DNA of 64,000 nt from Stenotrophomonas hibiscicola ATCC 19867 (GTDB taxonomy: Bacteria; Pseudomonadota; Gammaproteobacteria; Xanthomonadales; Xanthomonadaceae). The position numbers were made by a program, and so were the translations under genes. The stretch lies in assembly GCF_000382065.1 (NCBI RefSeq), contig NZ_KB907505.1, forward strand, positions 96,657 to 160,656. The letters are read 5' to 3'. Every line of letters begins with the position of its first letter. Positions within the stretch are counted from its first letter, which is position 1. Shown here piece by piece: positions 27,758-36,134 of the stretch. The notes under the pieces were generated by a model. It was not told where the DNA came from and ran no database searches. It was given only the letters and a program-made list of their open reading frames with translations.

Positions 27758-29089
27758 ATGATGCTGAGCATCCTCGGCTTTGGCATGGTCATTACGTTCA
27801 TGTACTTGATCATGAGCAAGCGCCTGTCGCCGCTCGTCGCCCTGATTACCATCCCCATCCTGTTCGCGCTGATCGGTGGCTTCGGCGCCGGCATCGACGA
27901 GATGATGCTGGAGGGCATCAAGAAGATCGCGCCGACCGGCGTGATGCTGATGTTCGCCATCCTCTACTTCGGGGTGATGATCGACGCCGGCCTGTTCGAT
28001 CCGCTGGTGCGGGTGATCCTGCGCTTCGTCAAGGGCGACCCGATGAAGATCGTGCTTGGCACCGCGGTGCTGGCGATGCTGATCTCGCTCGATGGCGATG
28101 GCTCGACCACCTACATGATCACCGTCTCGGCGATGCTGCCGCTGTACCAGCGGTTGGGCATGAACGCGCTGAACATGACCTGCGTGACCATCCTTGCCGG
28201 CGGCGTGATGAACCTGACCCCGTGGGGCGGCCCGACCGCACGCGCGGCCACCGCGCTGCACGTGGACCCGGCCGACGTGTTCGTGCCGCTGATCCCGTCG
28301 ATGGTGATCGCCTGTGCCGGCGTGCTGCTGCTGGCCTGGTACCTGGGCCTGAAGGAACGCCGTCGCCTCGGCGTGGTGACCCTGCCCAAGGGCGGCAGCT
28401 GGATGGACAACAGCGTGTCCGATGACAGCAACCCGCTGCCGACTGTGGAAGACGCCGAGGACATCAAGCGTCCGAAGCTGCTGTGGGTGAACCTTGCGCT
28501 GACCGTGGCGCTGATGACCGCGCTGATCATTGGCGTGCTGCCGATGCCGGTGCTGTTCATGGTCGGCTTCGCCATCGCCCTGGTCATCAACTATCCGAAC
28601 CTGGCCGAGCAGCGCCGCCGCGTGGTCAACCACGCCGGCAACGTGCTGTCGGTGGTGTCACTGATCTTCGCCGCAGGCATTTTCACCGGCATCCTCAACA
28701 ACACCGGCATGGTGGAGGCGATGTCGCACAGCTTCCTGGCCGTGATTCCGGAATCGTGGGGCCCGTACCTGGCGGTGATCACGGCGGTGGCGTCGATGCC
28801 GTTCACCTTCTTCATGTCCAACGACGCGTTCTACTTCGGCGTGCTGCCAATCCTGTCCGAGGCCGCCGGCAATTACGGCATCACCCCGGTGGAAATGGCG
28901 CGCGCCTCGCTGGCCGGCCAGCCGGTGCACCTGCTCAGCCCGCTGGTGCCGTCCACCTACCTGCTGGTGGGCCTGGCCAAGGTCGAATTCGCCGACCACC
29001 AGAAGTTCACCCTGAAGTGGGCCATCGCCATCTCGATGCTGCTGATGATCGGCAGCCTGCTGTTCGGCCTGTATCCCCTTGCCGCCTGA
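27758..29089 (+). CDS. CitMHS-family citrate:H+/metal symporter
   Basis: The 443-residue, about 12-helix inner-membrane carrier belongs to the CitM/CitH family that imports citrate, usually as a divalent-metal complex. Typical blocks are ISLDGDGSTTYMITVSAMLPLY, CVTILAGGVMNLTPWGGPTARAATAL and FFMSNDAFYFGVLPILSEAAGNYG. AAGGAG lies 8 nt upstream of the start. The gene sits between the porin and an SDR gene on the same strand with short gaps, so one transcript is likely, probably controlled by the divergent TctDE-like system. Confidence 0.93.
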   Translation: MMLSILGFGMVITFMYLIMSKRLSPLVALITIPILFALIGGFGAGIDEMMLEGIKKIAPTGVMLMFAILYFGVMIDAGLFDPLVRVILRFVKGDPMKIVLGTAVLAMLISLDGDGSTTYMITVSAMLPLYQRLGMNALNMTCVTILAGGVMNLTPWGGPTARAATALHVDPADVFVPLIPSMVIACAGVLLLAWYLGLKERRRLGVVTLPKGGSWMDNSVSDDSNPLPTVEDAEDIKRPKLLWVNLALTVALMTALIIGVLPMPVLFMVGFAIALVINYPNLAEQRRRVVNHAGNVLSVVSLIFAAGIFTGILNNTGMVEAMSHSFLAVIPESWGPYLAVITAVASMPFTFFMSNDAFYFGVLPILSEAAGNYGITPVEMARASLAGQPVHLLSPLVPSTYLLVGLAKVEFADHQKFTLKWAIAISMLLMIGSLLFGLYPLAA

Positions 29090-29113
29090 CCCTTTGCCAA
29101 GGAGCCTTCTGCA

Positions 29114-29854
29114 ATGACGCTTCGAATCGCTTACGTCACCAGTGGAATGGGCAGTGTCGGCACTGCCATCTGCCAGAGCCTGGCCCGCAGCGGCCACACC
29201 GTGGTTGCCGGCTGCGCGCCGAACTCGCCGCGCAAGGCCAACTGGCTGCGCGAGCAGCGCGAACAGGGCTTCGACTTCATCGCCTCCGAAGGCAACGCGA
29301 CCGACTGGGCCTCGACCAGCGCGGCGTTCGCCAAGGTCCGCGCCGAAGTCGGTGAGGTCGATGTACTGGTCAACAACTCCGGCGGCAGCCGCGACCTGCT
29401 GTTCCGCCAGATGACGGTGGAGGACTGGAACGCGGTGATCGCCTCCAACCTCAACGCGCTGTTCAACCTCACCAAGCAGGTGGTCGACGGCATGGCCACG
29501 CGCGGCTGGGGCCGCATCATCAACATCGGCTCGGTCAGCGCCCACAAGGGCCAGATCGGCCAGGTCAACTACGCCACCGCCAAGGCCGCGATGCATGGCT
29601 TCAGCCGTGCACTGGCTGCCGAAGTTGCGTCGCGCGGGGTCACCGTCAACACGCTGTCGCCGGGCTACATCGCCAGCCAGGCGATCAGCAGCTTCCCGCC
29701 GGATGTGCTGGACCGGCTGGCCGCCTCGGTGCCGGTGCGCCGCTTGGGTCGGCCGGAGGAAGTAGCTGGCCTGTGTGCGTGGTTGGCGTCGGATGAAGCT
29801 TCGTACGTGACCGGCGCCGACTATCCGGTCAACGGTGGCCTGTACATGGGTTGA
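29114..29854 (+). CDS. Short-chain dehydrogenase/reductase, PhbB-like
   Basis: The 246-residue SDR has a cofactor-binding motif that reads TSGMGSVG instead of the usual TGGxGxxG. It has the structural NNSGG motif, catalytic Ser in NIGSVSAHKGQIGQ, and catalytic Tyr/Lys in YATAKAAMHG. Overall it resembles acetoacetyl-CoA reductases of polyhydroxybutyrate synthesis. No PHB synthase or thiolase is nearby, and its place 24 nt after the citrate carrier hints at a role in organic acid metabolism. Substrate is not assigned. AAGGAG precedes the start. Confidence 0.85.
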   Translation: MTLRIAYVTSGMGSVGTAICQSLARSGHTVVAGCAPNSPRKANWLREQREQGFDFIASEGNATDWASTSAAFAKVRAEVGEVDVLVNNSGGSRDLLFRQMTVEDWNAVIASNLNALFNLTKQVVDGMATRGWGRIINIGSVSAHKGQIGQVNYATAKAAMHGFSRALAAEVASRGVTVNTLSPGYIASQAISSFPPDVLDRLAASVPVRRLGRPEEVAGLCAWLASDEASYVTGADYPVNGGLYMG

Positions 29855-29900
29855 GCCCGTCTCCACGCAAGGCGTGGAACGCCTCCCCCACGGAGTGCGC

Positions 29901-29945
29901 GGGGCCGGTGAACCTTCGCTTGCGAGGGGGATCCGGCCCCTTTTT
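29901..29945 (+). terminator. Terminator after the porin-citrate carrier-SDR run
   Basis: GGGGCCGG (29901-29908) pairs with CCGGCCCC (29933-29940), followed by five T residues. The loop is long (24 nt). Confidence 0.75.
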
Positions 29946-30061
29946 GTTTCCGCATTTTCGGGACGCATTGCCCGATACAACGGCAGAACCGGTGCTATAC
30001 CTGCCAGCGCTCGCCGAGCCCGATGGATGAACGGCTGGAATCGCGGATCAAGGAGGTTGGC

Positions 30062-30587
30062 ATGCGTGCATTGCTGATTGCGCTTCTCGTGGTCGCCACC
30101 CCGCCACTGGCGGCCACCCCACCTGCTGCCACTGCGGAAGAGGCGGATGCAACCTGGCGGCTCGTGGAGCGCTGGTCCTTGCAGCTGTCACGCTCTGACC
30201 TTGTCGCGCAGCTATCACCCTTGGCTCCGGCCGGCTCGCGTTCGGAAGCAAGAATGGGCCGGGGCGACAGCGCCACCATCGATCTGGCGCCATTCGCGGT
30301 CGCTGGGAGCATCAAGGGGGCCCTCTGGCCAGATCTACACCGACGCGTCGGGGCGAATCATCAAAGGCATTACGCTGCGGCTGAGCGGCGCCTGCATCTC
30401 GCGAAAGCAGATGGGTCGTCGCTACCCCGACTTCAATGTCCTTTCCGTGCCGTCAGGGCATAGCCTGGACGAGTCCACGGTGTTCGGCACAGTAGTGAAC
30501 GGCATCCAGATCGGGTTCTCATTCTCCGAACATGACCCTGACTGCATGGACCAGCTCAAATTGAGCTGGCCTGGGGAGCGCTTCTGA
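30062..30587 (+). pseudogene. Exported hypothetical protein, frameshifted near 30317-30320
   Basis: A perfect AAGGAGG (30050-30056) precedes ATG 30062. The frame encodes a signal peptide (MRALLIALLVVATPPLAATP) and continues sensibly to SIKGA. The natural continuation (SGQIYTDASGRIIKGITLRL to SWPGERF, stop at 30587) lies in the next frame. Dropping one G from the run of five at 30316-30320 would fuse both into one protein of about 174 residues reading SIKGPSGQIYTD. I recognise no family; a periplasmic location is likely. Either a true pseudogene, a phase-variable homopolymer or a sequencing error is possible. Confidence 0.75.
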
Positions 30588-30747
30588 TTCCCACCGGCCT
30601 ACCACCATGACGAACATGTTGCAGGACACGCACCACTGACCTGCATCGTTCGTTGGTTTTTCGTAAAGAAGGTTTCATGTTCCGTTCGCATAGTGGCCAT
30701 GCACCGCGCACGCGTGCCGGTGACCACCCCCAATGCAACGGACCACC

Positions 30748-33045
30748 ATGCAGACCCGACACCTGACGATCGCCGTGGCGATCGCGCTCTCCGCCGCCGC
30801 CAGCGCCCATGCCGCCACCGCTGCCGACACCGGCGCCAGCACCGATGCCGCGCTGAGCGCGCAGACGCTGGACACCGTCTCCGTGATCGGCCAGGGCGAG
30901 ACCCGCCAGGTGCAGCGCATCACCACCGTCGACAAGCAGGTGCTGCCTCCAGGTACCAGTGGCCAGAAGATCCTCGACCGCCTGCCGGGCGTGTCGGTGC
31001 AGTCCAACGATGCCTTCGGCGCGAACGAAGAATCGCAGACCATCAGCCTGCGCGGCTTCGACAAGAGCCGCCTCGGCTATACGCTGGACGGCATCCCGCT
31101 GGGCGACAACAGCTACGGCAACTACAACGGCCTGAGCATTGCCCGCGCGATCATTGCCGAGAACCTGGCCGGTGCCGAGCTGTCGCAGGGCATCGGTTCG
31201 CTGGGCGTGGCTTCGACCAGCAACCTGGGCGGCACCATCCAGTATTTCTCGATGGACCCGTCCACTGAATTCGGTGGACGTGCCAGCGTCACCGTCGGCG
31301 ACAACAACCAGCGCCGTGGCTACCTGCGCGTGGATACCGGCGACATCAACGGCTTCTCGGCCTATGTGTCCGGCGTGCACCAGGACCAGGACATGTGGGC
31401 CGCGCCCTACCAGAACCAGACCACCCGCCAGTTCAACGCCAAGGCAGTGTGGAATGTCGGCGACCACCGCTTCGGTGCGTTCGTGGCCACCTCGCGCGCC
31501 AGCCAGGCCAACTACGCCTACCTGTCCAAGGACATGCTGGCGCGTGGCCTGGGCTGGGATTGGAACATCTACGCGCCGGACTGGGATCGCGCCGTGGCCG
31601 CTGCGTACTGCGCGCCGGGCACCTACAACAAGGCACGCTGCAAGTTCAGCGGCGGCGTCAACAGCATCGACGATGCCTACTACCAGAGCCGCGCATTGCG
31701 CGACGACAATCTCTATTCGGTCGATGCCGACCTTCGCCTGGGCGAGCAGGGCCGCCTGAAGCTGCTGGCCTACCACCACGAAAACCGTGGCCAGGGCCAC
31801 TGGTGGGCACCGGGCCAGCCATCCTACCCGGGCACCGACAGGATGCTGCCGATCTCGATCCGCAGCACCAACTACACGATCAACCGCGATGGCCTGACCG
31901 CCGCATTGTCGTGGACGGTGGGCATCCACGAACTGGAAGCCGGCCTGTGGTACGAGCAGAACGACCACAACGTCTCGCGCAACTTCTACTACATCAGCGG
32001 CCCGTTCCTGGACGACCTGTACCTGAAGAACCCCGACCGCCTGCTGTTCAACCAGGACTTCGACATCCGCACGCGCCAGTTCTACGTGCAGGACCGCATG
32101 CGCTTCCTGGACCAACGGCTGACCGTAGACGTGGGCATCAAGAGCCCCAACACCCGCATGCGCGCCACCGCGCAGCCCGGCGTTGAAACCAACATTGCGT
32201 CGGGCACACTGACCGCCAAGGAATCGGTGCTGCCGCAGGTAGGCCTGGGCTTCAAGCTCAACGCCAACAACGAGCTGTTCGCCTCCTACGCCGAGAACAT
32301 CGCCGCCTTCGTCGGCGGTGGCAGCGGCGGCCCGCTGCAGGTGTCGCCGGAATCGTTCGCGGCCAGCGCCGGGCTGGAGCCGGAGAAGTCCAAGAGCCTG
32401 GAAGCCGGCTTCCGCACTTTCGGTGAGAAGTACCAGGCCTCGATCGCTGCATACAACGTCAAGTTCGACAACCGCCTGCTGTCGCTGAACCCGTGTTCGA
32501 GCATCGAAGTCGGCACGCGCCCGGAGTGCGTGACGCGCTTCATCAACGTCGGTTCGGTGAAGAGCCATGGCGCGGAACTGACCTTCATCCTCAAGCCGAT
32601 TGATGGCCTGCAGTGGTACAACGCGCTGTCCTGGAACAAGACCACCTACGAGGATGACTACACCTCGGGCGGTGCGATCGTACCGGTGGCCGGCAAGATC
32701 ACGGTGGATACGCCGCAGCGCATGGCCTCCAGCGAGATCAGCTGGAACCGCGACGGCTTCTTCGCCAGCCTGCGTGCCAAGTACACCGGCAAGCGCTACT
32801 ACACCTACACCAACGACCAGTCGGTGCCGGGCGTGACCACCTTCGACGCCGGTGCGGGCTACGACTTCGGCCCGGGCCTTGGCCTGCGCAACGTGCGGGT
32901 GTCGTTGAACGCGACCAACCTGACCAACAAGCGCTATGCCGGCCAGCTGAGTTCGTTCGCGCCGACCGATCCGAAGGGCACGCGGTATGCGATCCATGCG
33001 AGCGCGCCGCGGCAGCTGTTCATGACGGTGGCGGCGGAGTTCTAA
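30748..33045 (+). CDS. TonB-dependent outer membrane receptor
   Basis: The roughly 765-residue receptor has a signal peptide ending AHA. A TonB-box-like DTVSVIG comes next, then the plug domain (KILDRLPGVSVQSND, TISLRGFDKSRLGYTLDGIPLGD, SNLGGTIQYFS). The beta barrel follows and ends in Phe. C-terminal landmarks LNATNLTNKRYAGQL and YAIHASAPRQLFMTVAAEF are typical of siderophore/nutrient receptors. The ligand cannot be read and no partner genes are adjacent. ATG at 30733 is an alternative start five codons upstream. Palindromic elements follow its stop. Confidence 0.93.
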   Translation: MQTRHLTIAVAIALSAAASAHAATAADTGASTDAALSAQTLDTVSVIGQGETRQVQRITTVDKQVLPPGTSGQKILDRLPGVSVQSNDAFGANEESQTISLRGFDKSRLGYTLDGIPLGDNSYGNYNGLSIARAIIAENLAGAELSQGIGSLGVASTSNLGGTIQYFSMDPSTEFGGRASVTVGDNNQRRGYLRVDTGDINGFSAYVSGVHQDQDMWAAPYQNQTTRQFNAKAVWNVGDHRFGAFVATSRASQANYAYLSKDMLARGLGWDWNIYAPDWDRAVAAAYCAPGTYNKARCKFSGGVNSIDDAYYQSRALRDDNLYSVDADLRLGEQGRLKLLAYHHENRGQGHWWAPGQPSYPGTDRMLPISIRSTNYTINRDGLTAALSWTVGIHELEAGLWYEQNDHNVSRNFYYISGPFLDDLYLKNPDRLLFNQDFDIRTRQFYVQDRMRFLDQRLTVDVGIKSPNTRMRATAQPGVETNIASGTLTAKESVLPQVGLGFKLNANNELFASYAENIAAFVGGGSGGPLQVSPESFAASAGLEPEKSKSLEAGFRTFGEKYQASIAAYNVKFDNRLLSLNPCSSIEVGTRPECVTRFINVGSVKSHGAELTFILKPIDGLQWYNALSWNKTTYEDDYTSGGAIVPVAGKITVDTPQRMASSEISWNRDGFFASLRAKYTGKRYYTYTNDQSVPGVTTFDAGAGYDFGPGLGLRNVRVSLNATNLTNKRYAGQLSSFAPTDPKGTRYAIHASAPRQLFMTVAAEF

Positions 33046-33090
33046 GTCAGAAGCGGGCGCTGCGGCGCGTTGATTGTTCCTGCATGGCGT

Positions 33091-33188
33091 GGGTAGGCAG
33101 GCCCATGCAGGACACGCCGTAAACCCGTCCTTGGGGGCTCGATCGGCGCATCCATGCGCCTCACGGTCCTGCATGGGCCTGCCTACCC
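33091..33188 (+). repeat. Arm/52-nt-core palindromic element, copy C
   Basis: Perfect 23-bp arms (33091-33113 and 33166-33188, starting GGGTAGGCAGGCCC) flank a core of exactly 52 nt (33114-33165). The core contains CCGTAAACCCGTCC and the inner hairpin GGCGC/GCGCC around ATCCAT. It aligns along its full length with copies A, B and D. Confidence 0.85.
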
Positions 33189-33237
33189 CCGCTGGACAGT
33201 TCCCCGCGCCGGCGCGGAGGCAATGGAAAGCAAGAGC

Positions 33238-33276
33238 AAAAGCAAAGAGCCGGGCAATGCCCGGCTCTTTGCTTTT
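33238..33276. terminator. Bidirectional terminator after the TonB-dependent receptor
   Basis: An 18-bp perfect stem (33238-33255 with 33259-33276) around loop AAT, with AAAA and TTTT at its ends. It can terminate transcripts from either convergent neighbour. Confidence 0.9.
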
Positions 33277-33327
33277 CAAGCGCAATCCCTCTGGTGGACC
33301 TGCTACCGCGCCCGCAGGAATCTGTCT

Positions 33328-33512
33328 GGAGGAGGCGGGGCACCCTGGCCAGGACCGTTGGCGCCATGGGCCCGAGGCATGCCTCGGGCGGGTTGGGCAG
33401 GACGCCCAACCCCGGTCTTGCCGTGTGCGCAGGACAGCGCACACGAGCAAGGCGCCATCGAGCACCATGGAGGGGCTTTTGCGCGTCCTGGCCAGGGTGC
33501 CCCGCCTCCTCC
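33328..33512 (-). repeat. Arm/core palindromic element with expanded loop, copy E
   Basis: Perfect 28-bp arms (33328-33355 and 33485-33512) flank 129 nt. The start (CGTTGGCGCCATGG) and the segment GGCGCCATCGAGC at 33451-33463 equal the reverse complement of core D. Between them, where D has two loop bases, lie 81 nt (33370-33450) with three hairpins: 33370-33389, 33390-33412 and 33423-33444. The last two present AGGAC and AGGACA loops. Confidence 0.8.
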
Positions 33513-33554
33513 CCACCGATAGCAGGCAGGCGCTGGTGGTTCCGCCAACGCCTT

Positions 33555-34808
33555 TCATTCCGGCGCCAGCTGGTCCATCCGTATCCGGTTGGCGAACAGC
33601 GAGAACGCCAGCATCCCGGCCAGCCCGTTCGCCCGGCTCACCCAATGCGGCAGCCAGCGCGGCGGCTTCAGCACACCCGCTTCGAACAGCGGCGCGAACG
33701 CGATCGCATCGGCCAGGCTCATCTTGCCGGCGAACAACCAGCGGCAGACCTGCAGGCGGTCCTCGGCCAGCATGTGGCGGAAGAAGGTATGCACCGACAC
33801 CAGGCCGCGCAGGTACACCGTGTCCTTGGTGAAGGCCAGGCCGCCACTCGGCGGCACCCCACGGAACACGCGCTGTGCCGACGCAAAGCTCTCTTCGGCG
33901 TTCTGCCCGGCATCGCAGAAGTAGCGGAACACCTCGATGAAGTCGGCGCCTTCGCGGGCCATCGCGATCGCTTCGGTGCGCAGACTGATTCGCTTCAGGC
34001 GCTCGATGTCGATGCTGCCGGTGATCTGTTCGGCGAAGGTAGCCAGCCCTTCCTGGGTGGCCGTCACCCGCGGCGAGGACAACGCCAGGCTGGGCAGCAC
34101 CGGTTGTTCGCGGCCATTCAAGGCGGTCAGCGAATGCACCAGCGCTTCGTGGTGGAACAGCTGCGCGCGGTCGTAGGCACTGAAGCGCGCACTGGTGCGC
34201 AGGCGGATGCGGGTCGGTCCGGCAGCGGCCTTGGACACCAGCTCTGGATCGAGCTGCACCTGGATGATGCGCGATTCGAAGAACGCATCCAGGTCATTCT
34301 GCAGCTGCAGCTGCAGGGCAATGGCCGAGACCGGCACCTGCTCTTCCGGCGCCAGCAGTTCGTGATCGAGTTCGGCAGCAATCTGGATGAAGTGACGCGC
34401 CGCTTCGCGCGTGCTCGGGCCATTGCCTGGCAACGGCTGCTCGGGCGCGCCGAACAACTGCACCGAACAGGTATCGACCGCCGCCGTGCCCAACCCTTCC
34501 AGCAGCTGCGCGGCCAGGTCCCAGCTCTGTGCCGACTGCCGCACGTAGTGGCCCAGCGGATGAGTGTCATCGCAGTCGGCGGCGATCGCGGCCAGCGCGC
34601 GGCGCTCCTCGCTGAAATCCAGCCTCGGGTAGTCCACCTTCGGCAGCACTGGTTGCCCACGTGCCACGCTGTCCAGGAACGGTGCCTGCAGCGTGGCCGG
34701 CCAGCTGGTCAGCCCCAGCAGGCGGATGCACCCCACGGCCTCGACCAGGCGCGCATCGAGCGCTGCATGGTGGGCCACGTCACGGTCCAGCGTCGCAGTC
34801 AGTTCCAT
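33555..34808 (-). CDS. DUF1704/QEGLA-motif (MATCAP-like) zinc metallopeptidase family protein
   Basis: The 417-residue cytoplasmic protein belongs to the family annotated as flavohemoglobin expression-modulating QEGLA motif proteins. H220-E221-A-L-V-H225 gives an HExxxH zinc motif, and Glu253 in QEGLA, 28 residues on, is placed as the third ligand. This is the arrangement known from eukaryotic tubulin tyrosine carboxypeptidases (MATCAP, the same DUF1704 family). The bacterial substrate is unknown, and the NO/flavohemoglobin link is only a family name. The start at 34808 was preferred over an upstream in-frame codon because it gives the usual N-terminus. It is convergent with the TonB receptor. 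Confidence 0.85.
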   Translation of the reverse strand: MELTATLDRDVAHHAALDARLVEAVGCIRLLGLTSWPATLQAPFLDSVARGQPVLPKVDYPRLDFSEERRALAAIAADCDDTHPLGHYVRQSAQSWDLAAQLLEGLGTAAVDTCSVQLFGAPEQPLPGNGPSTREAARHFIQIAAELDHELLAPEEQVPVSAIALQLQLQNDLDAFFESRIIQVQLDPELVSKAAAGPTRIRLRTSARFSAYDRAQLFHHEALVHSLTALNGREQPVLPSLALSSPRVTATQEGLATFAEQITGSIDIERLKRISLRTEAIAMAREGADFIEVFRYFCDAGQNAEESFASAQRVFRGVPPSGGLAFTKDTVYLRGLVSVHTFFRHMLAEDRLQVCRWLFAGKMSLADAIAFAPLFEAGVLKPPRWLPHWVSRANGLAGMLAFSLFANRIRMDQLAPE

Positions 34809-34852
34809 GCGCGGACTATAACGCCCTGCCGTGTCCGGCGCCGTGCGCCGCC

Positions 34853-34877
34853 GCCCGAGCATCGGCTCGGGCGCTAC
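34853..34877 (-). repeat. SMAG palindrome (GCCCGAGC type)
   Basis: GCCCGAGC / GCTCGGGC stem followed by GCTAC, 45 nt upstream of the QEGLA-motif gene start. Confidence 0.82.
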
Positions 34878-34904
34878 AGGAAATGACTCCGCCGCGGACC
34901 CACT

Positions 34905-34938
34905 GTAGAGCCGAGCCCACGCTCGGCTGCTGTGCTAC
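34905..34938 (+). repeat. SMAG palindrome abutting rsgA stop
   Basis: GTAG head then AGCCGAGC / GCTCGGCT stem, ending in CTAC at 34935-34938. Read on the minus strand, that CTAC is GTAG and supplies the rsgA stop codon. Confidence 0.85.
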
Positions 34939-36044
34939 CGCCGGCGGTTCTTGCCCGCCGGGCGGAACTGCTGGCCCTTGCCCTTCCTGCCACCACGCTC
35001 CTGCGCGGTCTCGGCCTGGCGAACCGCCAGCTTGGCCGCGGCGGCGGCCACTTCTTCCTTCAACTTGAAGTAGTTCAGCAGGCGGCTCTCTTCGATCTCG
35101 CCGGCCTCGATCGCGGCACGCACCGCACAGCCCGGTTCCTGCTGGTGCTTGCAGTCGTTGAAACGGCACTGTGCGGCCAACGCTTCGATATCGGCGAAGC
35201 CACCTTCCGACAGCGTCTCTTCACCGGTCGGCTTCAGCTCGCGCATGCCGGGGGTGTCGATCAGGCAGGCGCCCGTCGGCAGCGGCATCAGCGCGCGATG
35301 GGTGGTGGTGTGTCGTCCGCGCGAATCGTTGGCACGCACCGCGTTGGTCTTCATCCGCTGCTCGCCGAGCAGCGTGTTGGTCAACGTGGACTTGCCGGCA
35401 CCGGACGAGCCAACCAGCACCACGGTGCGGCCCGGGCCCAGCCACGGTTGCAGCACGGCAACGCTGTCGGCATCCAGGCCATTGATCGCATGCAGCGCGA
35501 TGCCCTGCATCTCCAGTTCTTCCAGCACCGCCAGCGCGTCCTCGCTGTATTCGGTCTGGTCGGCCTTGGTCAGCACCACCACCGGTTCGGCACCGCCACC
35601 GCCGACCAGCAGCAGGTAGCGCTCGATGCGGCGCGGATTGAAGTCGGCATCCAGGCCACAGACGATGAACACCGTGTCGATGTTGGCCGCGATCACCTGC
35701 TGGTGGTAATGCTCGCCTGCCGCGCCTCGCTTGATCGCGGAACGACGTGGCAGCAGGGCGACGATGCGGATGCCGTCCAGCAGCACCCAGTCACCCACCG
35801 CAGGCCGCTCGTGGCTGGGGAAGCGCGGGCGCTGCCATTCCGGCAGCGACTCGGCCTTGATCGACGCATCCGGGCCATCGGCCACCACGTAGTGGGTGCG
35901 GTGCTGCTCGATCACCCGCGCCGGGCGGGCCTGCGGATGCGTGGCCATCGCGGCCTGCCAGTCGGCCTGCTGCGCCGGGCCCGGCCAGGGCCAGCCAATG
36001 GTCTGCAGGGCGATGAAATCGGGGGTCTGGGTCATCGCGGCCAT
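34935..36044 (-). CDS. rsgA: Ribosome small subunit-dependent GTPase A
   Basis: The 369-residue, circularly permuted GTPase acts in late 30S ribosome assembly. An OB-fold N-domain (AVGDWVLLDG, LLPRRSAIKRGAAGEHYHQQVIAANID) is followed by permuted G motifs in the order G4 (VVLTKADQ), G1 (GSSGAGKSTLTN) and G3 (DTPGMREL). The C-terminal zinc site is CRFNDCKHQQEPGC. The tail is basic (KNRRR), fitting rRNA binding. The start at 36044 is preceded by AGGTAGA; MTQ at 36035 is an alternative. Its TAG stop is part of a SMAG-type GTAG. Confidence 0.95.
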   Translation of the reverse strand: MAAMTQTPDFIALQTIGWPWPGPAQQADWQAAMATHPQARPARVIEQHRTHYVVADGPDASIKAESLPEWQRPRFPSHERPAVGDWVLLDGIRIVALLPRRSAIKRGAAGEHYHQQVIAANIDTVFIVCGLDADFNPRRIERYLLLVGGGGAEPVVVLTKADQTEYSEDALAVLEELEMQGIALHAINGLDADSVAVLQPWLGPGRTVVLVGSSGAGKSTLTNTLLGEQRMKTNAVRANDSRGRHTTTHRALMPLPTGACLIDTPGMRELKPTGEETLSEGGFADIEALAAQCRFNDCKHQQEPGCAVRAAIEAGEIEESRLLNYFKLKEEVAAAAAKLAVRQAETAQERGGRKGKGQQFRPAGKNRRR

Positions 36045-36134
36045 TCTACCTGTGCCGACGCCCTGCCAGCCCAGCAATGGCGGGCCCGGAGCCCTTGCCA
36101 TGCAGTGCAGCAATTCCGGTAGGATGGAAGCCCC

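Noticed and set aside
30556..33645. 1029-codon open frame antisense to the TonB-dependent receptor
   Set aside because: No domain or signal sequence; it runs through intergenic palindromes, which a real gene would not.
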